Shown here: in pieces, positions 1 to 7,718 of the stretch
Layout of the letters: every line of letters starts with the position of its first letter
Numbering within the stretch: the first letter of the stretch is position 1
NCBI GenBank assembly: GCA_023426545.1
Contig: JAFAAN010000090.1
Coordinates: forward strand, 1-50,551
Length of the DNA stretch: 50,551 nucleotides
From: Pseudomonadota bacterium
Lineage (GTDB): Bacteria; Myxococcota; Myxococcia; Myxococcales; Myxococcaceae
Direction: 5' to 3'
Notes under the pieces: generated by a model
Databases searched by the model: none
Told to the model about the DNA's origin: nothing
What the model saw: only the letters and a program-made list of their open reading frames with translations
Program-made: the position numbers and the translations under genes

Positions 1-435
1 GCGCCGCGCCGCCGACCCGCCCGAGCCCCTCCAGTCCAGCCTCTGAATGGCTTCCAGGTCGCGGCGCTCGCCAAGCACGCCCCTCGTCCGTCTCCAACCG
101 CTCAACACCACGTCGTTGGCCGGACGGGTACCGCTCAACACCACGTCGTTGGCCGGACGGGTACGGCGCTCCGGGCGGCGGGCATCACCCGCGAGCAGGG
201 GCAAATCGGCTGGCACAACCTGCGGCACACCTACGGGAGCCACCTCGCAATGAAGGGGGTTCCGCTGAAGGTGATTCAGGAGCTGATGGGGCACGCGACC
301 ATCGAAATGACGATGCGCTACGCCCACCTGAGCCCGGAGACCCGGAAGCAGGCTGTCGCGGTGCTCGACGCGCCCTTTGCGCCGGCACGCGACATGGACG
401 CAACACGGCTGGAAGGTGCTGCTAACCAGCCGTGA
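1..435 (+). CDS. Tyrosine recombinase (phage-type integrase), C-terminal part, possibly decayed
   Basis: The frame is open from base 1 to a TGA at 433-435, so the gene is partial at the window edge. The last 75 or so codons are a clear tyrosine-recombinase catalytic end. They hold the box II His-x-x-Arg (H72, R75 in HNLRHT), a GH pair (H98) and the nucleophile Tyr107 in MRYAHLSPE. These enzymes make site-specific cuts at attachment sites through a 3'-phosphotyrosine. Codons 1-60 do not resemble the preceding part of the integrase fold and contain a perfect 11-codon duplication, so the upstream part may be rearranged and the gene inactive. The stop lies 16 bp from a tmRNA 3'-end fragment, the usual place for an int gene beside its att site. 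Identity of the C-terminal part is firm; whether the protein is made is uncertain. Confidence 0.8.
   Translation, partial: APRRRPARAPPVQPLNGFQVAALAKHAPRPSPTAQHHVVGRTGTAQHHVVGRTGTALRAAGITREQGQIGWHNLRHTYGSHLAMKGVPLKVIQELMGHATIEMTMRYAHLSPETRKQAVAVLDAPFAPARDMDATRLEGAANQP
98..163 (+). repeat. Perfect 33-bp tandem duplication inside the integrase frame
   Basis: Bases 98-130 and 131-163 are identical 33-bp units starting CCGCTCAACACC and ending CGGACGGGTA. The unit is a multiple of three, so the integrase frame stays open and reads the same 11 residues (AQHHVVGRTGT) twice. It lies just before the conserved catalytic segment. Perfect identity suggests a recent slippage or recombination event. Confidence 0.9.
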
Positions 436-451
436 TCACGGCCTAAAAATG

Positions 452-480
452 TGGAGGCGGCGGGAATCGAACCCGCGTCC
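452..480 (-). other. tmRNA (ssrA) 3'-end fragment, probable att site remnant
   Basis: Read on the minus strand, these 29 bases give GGACGCGGGTTCGATTCCCG followed by CCGCCTCCA. This is a TpsiC arm (5-bp stem GCGGG/CCCGC, loop TTCGATT) plus the 3' half of an acceptor stem and a discriminator A. The GGACGCGGGTTC start is characteristic of the tmRNA 3' end rather than an ordinary tRNA. The rest of a tmRNA, which would run to about 800 on this strand, is absent: that DNA is coding. Integrative elements often use the ssrA 3' end as attB and leave such copies. Together with the adjacent integrase this supports an att remnant. Confidence 0.7.
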
Positions 481-2063
481 TAAAGCCATTCAAAGACGGG
501 GCCCAGGACGGGGTCCGTGGCGAGGATGAACGTGCCCTGGAGCATTTCAAACAGCTCCAGTGGACCCGTTACGGGATGTTTCGGTGACGAGGGAGGACCT
601 CGTTGCCCGGTGTGCATCAGCCTTCCGTCTTCCAGGAGAATGGCCCAGCGCACCTCGCCCGCACGCTCGGAGTGGGGATGATGACAGTGTCGTGCCACCG
701 CCGCACGAGCGTCCATGGGCAGCTCGGGCAGCGGCGTCATGCGCGGGGGCGCCGCGAGCCTGCCGTCCGCGCGGAAGCGGATCTCCGCCAGCATGGGCTT
801 CCGAAGATTCTTAAGCGACGCCGCCACCAGCGCGGCGTGGACGAAGCCCGCCTCATCAATCCAGATTCCCGGCTCGGACTCAGGAAGCACGCGCAGGCCG
901 CGGAGGAAGGTGCTCGCCACCCGGCCCAGACGGCCGGCGCCCGTGGCCCGCACGTGCTGGATATCCAGTCCGCCTTCGGCCTCGCTCACGAGCACGATGC
1001 TGATGCCATTTCCCACGGCCGCGGGTTGAAGCGTGGCGCGAGCCGCCAGTGGCACCGACGGAAGCCGCACGCGTGCGACTTCCTTCCCAGGGGTGACCTG
1101 GGTGGCATCCATGCTCGACTGGAAGCGCAGGAGCCGCAGGTCCCGGCCCCCGGCGCCCACGACGGGGACGAAGAGCGCTCCGGCATGGGTCTCCAGGGGC
1201 GGACGCACGAGCATCTCAGGCGGCGCCTCCAGGTCGAAGCGGAAGGGCGCCGTGGTCGTCGCGGGGGGAGCCAGGGCGAGAATCGACGCGCCCTGGCGCC
1301 AGAGGACCCAGCTCACGGCCTCTCCGCCCGGGGCATCGTTGGTCCACGGCGCCAGCGCGTCGGATGCTCCGGGCTCCACGGCCCCCAGCACCTTCGAGGC
1401 CCGCCGGGTGACGCCTTGGCCGTCCTCGTCCGTCTCGTCGACGAAGACGGCTTGCATCAGCAGTGTCCGCCCCTCCAATTGCTGGAGCCACACGGTACCA
1501 ACCCCGGAGTATGGCCCCCCACCGAGCATTACCCCTGCCGACACCGAGCCCGGCCGCCCTGTCACGACCTCGAACTCGACCGGCGTGGACAGCGCGTCGA
1601 TGCCCGTGGCCTGAAGCCGAGCGGTCAGCTGGTAGTGGCCGGGTTGGCGGATGGGCAGCCACTCCTGGAGCGGCACCACGGACTCCAGGGACTGCCCGGA
1701 GGAGAGCCGGACGCGCGGCGGATCGAGCTCGCCTCCGGGTTGTGCGAGCTGCCGCTCGATGACGGCGCGGTGGTTGACGCCGTGGCCTTTCGGGTATTCG
1801 GGGCCGGTGACGGTGTACGTGAGGGATTGGTCCGCGTGACGGAAGGGGTCCGGGAACTCCAGCGGCGTGGCGCTCTCGTTGGAGAGGCGGACGCGCACGT
1901 CCAGGTCCTCCGAGGTGACGAGCTGCGCCTTGGGCAGCTTGAGCTGGATGCGCATGGGGGCACCTCCTGACGCGGGAGTAGGGGCGTTCTGGGACGGTGT
2001 GGCGGGGCTCGACGCGGTGAGGGTCATCATGAGCAGCCACGGAGAGGGAAGGAGGGCGCTCAT
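480..2063 (-). CDS. Exported protein of unknown function (527 aa)
   Basis: No family recognised. The N-terminus has a hydrophobic run (about residues 4-17) followed by an SSPAT-type segment, consistent with a signal peptide; no lipobox is visible. Residues 35-150 have the alternating pattern of an immunoglobulin-like beta domain (phrases such as LDVRVRLSNES and FPDPFRHADQSLTYTVTGP). The remainder looks like beta-rich repeats, possibly a propeller. The ATG overlaps the stop of the upstream metalloprotease gene (ATGA), so the two are translationally coupled. Its TAG ends at the first base of the tmRNA fragment. It is the last gene of the three-gene minus-strand unit. By position it could be a partner or immunity-type protein for the two preceding gene products, but nothing in the sequence proves this. 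Confidence 0.7.
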   Translation of the reverse strand: MSALLPSPWLLMMTLTASSPATPSQNAPTPASGGAPMRIQLKLPKAQLVTSEDLDVRVRLSNESATPLEFPDPFRHADQSLTYTVTGPEYPKGHGVNHRAVIERQLAQPGGELDPPRVRLSSGQSLESVVPLQEWLPIRQPGHYQLTARLQATGIDALSTPVEFEVVTGRPGSVSAGVMLGGGPYSGVGTVWLQQLEGRTLLMQAVFVDETDEDGQGVTRRASKVLGAVEPGASDALAPWTNDAPGGEAVSWVLWRQGASILALAPPATTTAPFRFDLEAPPEMLVRPPLETHAGALFVPVVGAGGRDLRLLRFQSSMDATQVTPGKEVARVRLPSVPLAARATLQPAAVGNGISIVLVSEAEGGLDIQHVRATGAGRLGRVASTFLRGLRVLPESEPGIWIDEAGFVHAALVAASLKNLRKPMLAEIRFRADGRLAAPPRMTPLPELPMDARAAVARHCHHPHSERAGEVRWAILLEDGRLMHTGQRGPPSSPKHPVTGPLELFEMLQGTFILATDPVLGPVFEWL

Positions 2064-4159
2064 GGCCTCGCATTCCGTGCGCCGTCATTGTCCAGGACGT
2101 GGATGTTCCAGCCGCGCAGACGCAGGAGACAGAGCCCGCAGAGGCGCCGCTTCGCCGAGAAGTCGTAGCCCATCAGGCAGTCCCCTGCCGCCTGGTCGTG
2201 GTGCTTCGGCTGCGCGCCGCCAATCGTGCGGTCGGCGGGGAAGGGGGCGTGTGGAAGGAAGAGCTGGTGCCCGATTTCATGGGCCAGCGTCTGCTCAAGC
2301 GTATTCTCCACACCGTGGTAGTTGCCCGCGGCGGCGCATTGGATGACGGCGCAGCGGTCTCGCTGCCGGGAGGGAAACTCCGAGGCGAAGCCATTGACCA
2401 TCCTGCCGCCAGCGTTGTGCTCCAGGTTGTAGAGGCCGGCGAACTGGAACAGCGCGATGCCCGGCGCCGCGCCCAGCGCCGAGTCCAGCGCCTGGGTGAG
2501 CAGCGTCTTCGCCCAGTCCTTGCACTGGCGGTGGTAGTCGTGCGCCTCCTGCAGGGGCAGCCTGCGTTCCCGCGTGGGGGCGAGCCATCGAGAAAGGTCC
2601 GCGTCCTCGCAGCGCTTCACGCGCTTCACTTCGGCCAGGAACTCCGGGTGGGGACGGAAGGTGATGGCGTGGCCTCCCGACGCATACTGGTCCACCGCGG
2701 GGTCGATGGCCGCGCGCAGCTCCCAGTGACGGGACGCCGCTACCGCCGCCGCGATGCGGGTGTTGTAGTCGTGGGCGCTCCATTCGGTGGCGCCGCTCGT
2801 CCGGTCTTCCAGGCGCAGGAAGGCGGGCTCGAAGTGGCCCTGGACGGAGGCGAGCAAGAACTCCGAGACACCCGCGCCCTTGCGCACGACGCGTGTGAGG
2901 TGGACCTCGCGCCAGGACTCGAAGGTGCCGGTGGCGGCACGCACGGCGGCCGGCAGCGGGGCGTCATCGTCCACGTCCAGCACCAGGGCGCCGTCCCTGC
3001 GACGTTCGTAGGCGAGCTGCACGCTGACGCGCCAGGCGTCACCCGCGAGGCTCGACGGTTGGAAGACCACGCCCGTCCGGCCCGCGAAGGCCCCCGACGT
3101 CCAGGCCTCGCTGTAGGCGGCCCATCCTCGCTTGTTGCAGGCGGTGACGCGGAAGGGGAAGGCCCCGTCGCGAGGCTCGGCCTGGGGGGCGTAGCCGGCC
3201 TGTCTGGGAAACACGGCGGACGACGGGGCCCCCCGCTTGCCACCCACGTCCCGGTGCGCGTTGTCGCCCTTGGGCCGCGACGTGGCGCGGTGCCGGTCCA
3301 GCGCGTGCGAAAGGAAGGCACGGGCCGTGGGGGAATGGTGTTCGACGGCTTCCGTCTCGTCTTCCCAGTCCCAGAGGAAGCGCACGCGCCCGAGGGCGGC
3401 CGGCGCATCCACGAAGTTGCCACGCGAGTCCTTCAGCCACGCGCGGGCGAAGAGGGGAAGCTCCGGTCCGCTCCCCCAGTGCTTCCGGTGAAGCTGGTAG
3501 CCGGTCGCGTCGGTCATCTCCGAGGGCTTCGTCTTGAAGAGGTTGGCGGGCAGACGGAGCTCGGCCTTCTCTCCCGGCGCGGGGATGCGCTTCAGGGCCC
3601 GGGTGAGCTCGCGGTCCTGCTTCCGGGAGAGCACCCGGGGGTCGCCCAGCTCCAACTCCAGGCCCGCGACGAGGACATGGAAGTACGTCCATGCGACCGG
3701 TGCTTGCGCGAGGCCCTGCCCCTGGAGTGTCAGCTTCAGCTTGTACGGCGAGTGCTCCACCGTGACGACTCCGTCCGGAAAGGCCTCGCACTCGGGAATG
3801 CGGCCATCCCATTGCCACTGGTGCTCGCCCGGGACGAGCTCCTCCGGACGCAGCGCTCGCGACCACAGGGGGGCCTTGCGGTAGCGTGTGAAGAGCTCCA
3901 GCGTGCCCGAGCGCACCAGGGCTCCCGCATCCAGCAGGCGCCACGTCAGCTCGATGGGCTCCACCCCCGGCGCGAAGTGGAAGCCGTCGTCTCCGGCGAG
4001 CACGGGAGCGGGCGTGGGGCGGTGACAGCGGGACTGGCGCCCGCCCGGGCTGCGGAGCCGGAAGTCCGCCACGCCGTGGCTCGCCGGGCGCAGGCGGTTG
4101 CGGTTGCGGCCTCCAGGCGCAGCCAGGGCGACACTGGCCTTCAGGGGGATGCGTGCCAT
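2060..4159 (-). CDS. Large protein with C-terminal metzincin-like zinc protease site
   Basis: The 699-residue product has no signal peptide. The C-terminal region carries HEIGHQLFLPH (H627, E628, H631, H637), which fits the HExxHxxxxxH zinc-binding and catalytic pattern of metzincins. The usual glycine is replaced by Phe. Thirty-six residues on lies a CLMGYD segment resembling the metzincin Met-turn (Met663). The first 550 residues are unrecognised, with Trp-rich beta-like segments. The start at 4159 (MARIPLK) is chosen because codons upstream are Arg/Ser-rich shadow sequence overlapping the previous gene. The gene begins 10 bp after the peptidoglycan-binding protein gene and overlaps the next by 4 bp. 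The lack of a signal peptide plus this neighbour suggests delivery by a contractile injection or type VI machine, which is inference. The zinc site is fairly clear; the substrate is unknown. Confidence 0.7.
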   Translation of the reverse strand: MARIPLKASVALAAPGGRNRNRLRPASHGVADFRLRSPGGRQSRCHRPTPAPVLAGDDGFHFAPGVEPIELTWRLLDAGALVRSGTLELFTRYRKAPLWSRALRPEELVPGEHQWQWDGRIPECEAFPDGVVTVEHSPYKLKLTLQGQGLAQAPVAWTYFHVLVAGLELELGDPRVLSRKQDRELTRALKRIPAPGEKAELRLPANLFKTKPSEMTDATGYQLHRKHWGSGPELPLFARAWLKDSRGNFVDAPAALGRVRFLWDWEDETEAVEHHSPTARAFLSHALDRHRATSRPKGDNAHRDVGGKRGAPSSAVFPRQAGYAPQAEPRDGAFPFRVTACNKRGWAAYSEAWTSGAFAGRTGVVFQPSSLAGDAWRVSVQLAYERRRDGALVLDVDDDAPLPAAVRAATGTFESWREVHLTRVVRKGAGVSEFLLASVQGHFEPAFLRLEDRTSGATEWSAHDYNTRIAAAVAASRHWELRAAIDPAVDQYASGGHAITFRPHPEFLAEVKRVKRCEDADLSRWLAPTRERRLPLQEAHDYHRQCKDWAKTLLTQALDSALGAAPGIALFQFAGLYNLEHNAGGRMVNGFASEFPSRQRDRCAVIQCAAAGNYHGVENTLEQTLAHEIGHQLFLPHAPFPADRTIGGAQPKHHDQAAGDCLMGYDFSAKRRLCGLCLLRLRGWNIHVLDNDGARNARP

Positions 4160-4169
4160 GGGGGAGGCC

Positions 4170-4763
4170 TCAGGCGTCGTGCAGGCGGATGAGCTCGCGG
4201 GCGATGTCCGCGAGCTGCCCCGTCTCCGGCAAGCCGTGGCGTCGCTGAAAGGCGCGCACCGCCGACTTCGTGGAGGTACCGGGGGCGCCTCGCTCACCTT
4301 CGATGCAGAAGCCCAGGTTGTGCAGCCGCTCCTGGGCCGCCATCAGGCCATCGGCCTCGAAGCCGGAGAGGGATTGGAGCTGCAAGGCCCAGTGCAGCGT
4401 CACCGGCTCGGACGCGGCGGTGGGCGTGGCGTCCGGAAAGTCCTCGTCGATGACGGTGGGCGGGTAGGGGGGAGGCGCGCCTGCGTGAGGGGAAGCGGTG
4501 CGGGCGGCGGCTCGGGGCGGTGGTGGAGGCGGGCGCACCTTCAGGAGCAGCTCTCCGGTGGCGAGGCCTGGGACCTCGTGGCTCAGCGAGCCATCCGCGG
4601 CTGTCCTTCCACAGTGCTCGGTGCGGCCCACGGTGAGCACGTACTCCTGGTCCGCGTAAGGCACCTCATGGGGATCCACCAGGACGAGATGCAGCCGCCG
4701 CTGCCTCAGGATGAAGGTGCTGGTGTTTCCTGTCCGGACGGGTGCTGTCCTCGGACTGACCAT
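4170..4763 (-). CDS. Peptidoglycan-binding-domain protein, candidate secreted-effector adaptor
   Basis: The 197-residue product has a small beta-type N-terminal domain (about 1-75, ending in a Gly-rich TGELLLKV segment), then a Pro-rich linker (PPPPPP). The C-terminal domain (about 125-195) matches the PG_binding_1 fold, with phrases AQERLHNLGF and AVRAFQRRHGLPETG. Such domains bind cell-wall glycan or stem peptides. The ATG at 4763 is preferred over the GTG at 4805 because GGGGGA lies just upstream at normal spacing. It is the first gene of the three-gene unit. Similar two-domain proteins are commonly encoded beside VgrG or PAAR-linked effectors in Gram-negative bacteria, but no VgrG or PAAR gene is visible here, so that link is inferred. 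Confidence 0.7.
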   Translation of the reverse strand: MVSPRTAPVRTGNTSTFILRQRRLHLVLVDPHEVPYADQEYVLTVGRTEHCGRTAADGSLSHEVPGLATGELLLKVRPPPPPPRAAARTASPHAGAPPPYPPTVIDEDFPDATPTAASEPVTLHWALQLQSLSGFEADGLMAAQERLHNLGFCIEGERGAPGTSTKSAVRAFQRRHGLPETGQLADIARELIRLHDA

Positions 4764-5066
4764 GTCGCGTCCCCCCTGTGCCTGGACTCGCGATGGTGTC
4801 GTCACGTCGTTGAAGGCCTGGTCAAAGTACGTGAACCCTGAGCGACCTCAATCACCGGAAGTTCTGGGATAACCCTGTTCTGTGCGTCGGCTTAACGGAC
4901 CTCAACCTGGTGGGTCACTCAGAGGACGCAAGAGACGGCCAGCCGGGCAGCCCCGACTGCGTACTGGGCGACGGGAGGCTTCGAACCTCATGAGGCATGC
5001 CCACCTCTTCCGGCGTGCCTACCTTCCACGGTGGAGTCACCTCTCGGTTTCTTGGAGGAGCCACGC

Positions 5067-5960
5067 ATGGACAGCACGGTGCTCGTCGGGCTGGACGATG
5101 TGAAGTGCGTGTGGCCCGCACGGGCGGAGCTCGGCGAGGGCCCCATGTGGATGCCCTCCGAGGGGGCGCTCTACTGGCTCGACATCAAGGGGCGGAAGGT
5201 CCACCGGCTGGCGCTGGTGGACGGCGCTCGGGACAGCTGGGACACCCCGCTGCGAGTCACCGTCCTGGTACCTCGGCGGCAGGGGGGCTTCATCGCTGGT
5301 ACCGAGCGGGGGCTGGCCTTCTACGAGCCCCGCAGCGGTCGCCTGGAGCGGCTGTTGGACCTGGAGCCCGAGCGCCACCACAACCGCTGCAATGATGGGA
5401 AGGTCGACCCGGCCGGCCGCTTCTGGGTGGGCACCATGGATGACCACGAGCAGGCGCCCACTGGCGCGCTCTACCGGTTCGACGCGCGAGGGCACCTCGC
5501 TCGCATCGATGATGGGTACACGGTGACCAACGGCCCCGCGTTCAGCCCCGACGGCAGGGTCGTGTACGTGAATGACTCGCCCCTGCGCGTCACGTACGCC
5601 TTCGACCTGGACCTGGACGGCGTGCCGGGCCCGCGCCGGGTGTTCCTCCGCTACGAGGAGGCTCACGGCTACCCCGACGGCATGACGGTGGACGCGGAGG
5701 GGGCGCTGTGGATGGCCTTCAACGGGGGCGGCTGCGTGCGCCGCTTCTCCGCCGAAGGCAGGTGGCTGTCCGAGCACCGGCTCCCCGTCTCGAAGCCGAC
5801 CAGCGTCGCCTTCGGCGGTGAGCGGTTGGACCGCCTGTTCGTCACCAGCGCCCGGGATGGACTGGACGCGGACGCGCTCACGGCGCAGCCGCTGGCCGGT
5901 GCGCTCTTCGAGCTGTCCCCTGGCGTGCGGGGCATCGAGCCGGTGCCCTTCGCCAGCTGA
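5067..5960 (+). CDS. SMP-30/gluconolactonase/LRE family protein
   Basis: The 297-residue six-bladed beta-propeller enzyme fits the family of metal-dependent sugar lactonases (gluconolactonase, regucalcin, arabinono- or xylonolactonase). Signature segments are LGEGPMW with the first metal-ligand Glu, NDGKVDPAGRFWVGTM, NGPAFSPDG with the central Asn, and YPDGMTVDAEGALW with the ligand Asp. Length matches the family. The ATG at 5067 follows a strong GGAGGAG; an in-frame GTG at 5031 lacks a comparable site. There is no signal peptide, so it is likely cytoplasmic. It is a lone plus-strand gene converging on the ccm operon with a 6-bp gap. Exact sugar specificity cannot be read from the sequence. 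Confidence 0.88.
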   Translation: MDSTVLVGLDDVKCVWPARAELGEGPMWMPSEGALYWLDIKGRKVHRLALVDGARDSWDTPLRVTVLVPRRQGGFIAGTERGLAFYEPRSGRLERLLDLEPERHHNRCNDGKVDPAGRFWVGTMDDHEQAPTGALYRFDARGHLARIDDGYTVTNGPAFSPDGRVVYVNDSPLRVTYAFDLDLDGVPGPRRVFLRYEEAHGYPDGMTVDAEGALWMAFNGGGCVRRFSAEGRWLSEHRLPVSKPTSVAFGGERLDRLFVTSARDGLDADALTAQPLAGALFELSPGVRGIEPVPFAS

Positions 5961-5966
5961 CCCGGC

Positions 5967-7142
5967 TCAGCCTTCTTCTTCGTCTTCTTCGTACCGCGCG
6001 GGTAGCTCCTCGACGCGAGGAGCGCGCAGGTGCTGGATGGCGACGAAGCCCACCGCCCCCAGGCCGACGACGAAGGCGAAGGGGCCTGGCAGCAGGCGCA
6101 TGTTCAACGCCGCGAAGGCCAGGGACAGGCCCACCGCGCCCGCGGGCACGTAGCGGGCCCAGGAGGGGCGCTCCACCTCCGGGCGGAGCGCCAGCAGCGC
6201 GAGCACCGCCAGCAGCGCCAGCTCCACCACCACCGAGGCCGGCAGATCCCAGCCGCGCACGGTGGTGACGCCGCCGCCGTAGCTGTAGAGCATGTCGTCG
6301 GTGGGGCGGTGCGTGGGGATGACGCGAAGCCCTGGCGGCCCCTGGGGCATCGGCGCGTTGTCCGGCACGCCTTCCAGGCCCAACTTCACCGTTCCCCACG
6401 GCGCGAAGAGCGCCAGCAGGCACACCACGACGCCGCCCAGGCCCACCACCTCCGGCATCCACCGCAGCTGTCGCGGCTCGAAGGCGCGGCCCACGCCGTC
6501 CGGCCCGCCGATGACCTTGCGGTACTGGTCATGGGCCACCAGACCGGCGCCCGCCAGCCACAGCAGCGGCGTGAAGCCCAGGCTCAGGGAGCGCAGGGCC
6601 AGCGCCACCATCAGCACCGTGGCGACGGTGGCGGCCTCGGGCGTCATCAGCACCGCGGGCATCCGTTCCGTGAAGCCGGGGGATTCACCCGCGTCGCGCA
6701 GCTCGCGCGCGACCAGCACCGCGCCGCCCACCAGCGCCAGCAGCGTGCCGGGGACGCCCACGCCGGAGAAGAAGGGCAGGGCGGACAGGAGGAGGGCACA
6801 CCCCGCCAGGATGACGCCCAGCACGGTGGGCGAGTGCGCGGGGACGTGGGCCAGCCACCGGGGGCCGTCATAGGCGGGCTCGGACTGGCCGGGGTCCGTC
6901 TGGTCCTCGGGCGGCAGCTCGGGGGCGCCGCTCACGACATAGGGGCGCTGCTGCGCGTGCTCCTCGACCTCATCGAGGATCTCCGATGCGTAGGCGGGCT
7001 CGGCGGCGTCGCGCCGGGGCCGGGAGGGGCGCGCCGCGGGCCGGCTGCTCGAGGCCCTGGGCTGCTCCGGCATGGTCGCACCGCAGTTCTCGCAGTACCG
7101 CAATCGCGAATTGGAGTCTTCACCACACTCCGGGCACCGCAT
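5967..7142 (-). CDS. Zinc-ribbon polytopic membrane protein at the end of the ccm operon
   Basis: The 391-residue protein starts with a compact zinc ribbon: C3-x2-C6 and C17-x2-C20 with CPECG and CENCG knuckles. A disordered Pro/Arg/Ala-rich stretch follows (about 25-95), then about eight hydrophobic segments, with a probable soluble loop around residues 255-300. No enzyme motif is seen. The gene starts 24 bp after ccmG in the same direction, so it is likely co-transcribed with cytochrome c maturation genes. Zinc-ribbon plus membrane-domain proteins are common orphan architectures in myxobacteria, so a role in cytochrome biogenesis is only a positional suggestion. Its stop is 6 bp from the convergent gluconolactonase gene. 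Confidence 0.75.
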   Translation of the reverse strand: MRCPECGEDSNSRLRYCENCGATMPEQPRASSSRPAARPSRPRRDAAEPAYASEILDEVEEHAQQRPYVVSGAPELPPEDQTDPGQSEPAYDGPRWLAHVPAHSPTVLGVILAGCALLLSALPFFSGVGVPGTLLALVGGAVLVARELRDAGESPGFTERMPAVLMTPEAATVATVLMVALALRSLSLGFTPLLWLAGAGLVAHDQYRKVIGGPDGVGRAFEPRQLRWMPEVVGLGGVVVCLLALFAPWGTVKLGLEGVPDNAPMPQGPPGLRVIPTHRPTDDMLYSYGGGVTTVRGWDLPASVVVELALLAVLALLALRPEVERPSWARYVPAGAVGLSLAFAALNMRLLPGPFAFVVGLGAVGFVAIQHLRAPRVEELPARYEEDEEEG

Positions 7143-7166
7143 ACCGCCACCTCGTCATGACTGGGG

Positions 7167-7718
7167 CTACTGACGCGCGGCCTCGGCGGGGGCGGAGGCC
7201 GTGGTCAGCTCCTGGATCCGCAAGGCCAGCGTCTGCGGGTCGATGGGGCCCACATGCTTGCCGCGAATGATGCCGTTGGGGTCGATGAAGTACGTCTCCG
7301 GCACGCCCGCCACGCCGTAGTCCAGCGCCATGCGCGAGCGCGGGTCCACCAGCTGCGGGAAGCTGGCCCCGTACTGCTGGAGGAAGCCGCGCGCGTTGTC
7401 GTCGGTGTCCTGGAACACCACGCCCAGGAACACCGCCTGGGAGCCGTACTGCCGGGAGCCCCACTCCAGCACGGGGTGCTCGACCCGGCACGGGCCGCAC
7501 CAGGAGGCCCAGAAGTTGATGACCACCGGCCGGCCCTTCAGGTCGCTCAGGCTCACCTTCTCGCCGCTGTCCAGCGCGCGCAGCCCGAAGTCGGGCGCGG
7601 GCTGGCCCTTCATCATGAAGGGCACCTCGTGCGGGTTGCGCCCGAAGCCCTTGAAGAGCACGAAGAGCAGCCCGGCGCAGAGGACCACGAAGCCCAGCGT
7701 GTATCGCCAGCCCTTCAT
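7167..7718 (-). CDS. ccmG: CcmG/DsbE thiol-disulfide oxidoreductase
   Basis: The 183-residue protein has one N-terminal membrane anchor (about 6-23) and a periplasmic thioredoxin fold. The active site is WCGPC in the context VINFWASWCGPC, followed by the cis-proline segment GVPETYFID. These are typical of CcmG/DsbE/TlpA, which reduce apocytochrome c CxxCH cysteines before haem attachment. The start overlaps the ccmF stop by one base (TGATG), giving translational coupling. Operon position after ccmF supports CcmG over a general TlpA. No ccmH gene follows; the reductant partner must be encoded elsewhere or be replaced. Confidence 0.93.
   Translation of the reverse strand: MKGWRYTLGFVVLCAGLLFVLFKGFGRNPHEVPFMMKGQPAPDFGLRALDSGEKVSLSDLKGRPVVINFWASWCGPCRVEHPVLEWGSRQYGSQAVFLGVVFQDTDDNARGFLQQYGASFPQLVDPRSRMALDYGVAGVPETYFIDPNGIIRGKHVGPIDPQTLALRIQELTTASAPAEAARQ

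Noticed and set aside
452..820. A complete minus-strand tmRNA gene starting from the 29-nt 3' fragment
   Set aside because: Only the TpsiC arm and 3' acceptor half are present. No 5' acceptor half or tag reading frame was found up to about 820, and the DNA reads as a normal coding frame there.
603..1970. A 455-codon plus-strand open frame opposite the 527-aa exported protein
   Set aside because: Composition is Arg/His/Gly-rich shadow sequence typical of the antisense of high-GC genes; no start site or homology.
4975..4989. A tRNA T-arm-like hairpin (GAGG, 7-nt loop CTTCGAA, CCTC) upstream of the gluconolactonase gene
   Set aside because: The loop on the minus strand is TTCGAAG with a purine where Y is expected, and no acceptor, D or anticodon arms surround it. 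It does not match the att copy at 452-480.
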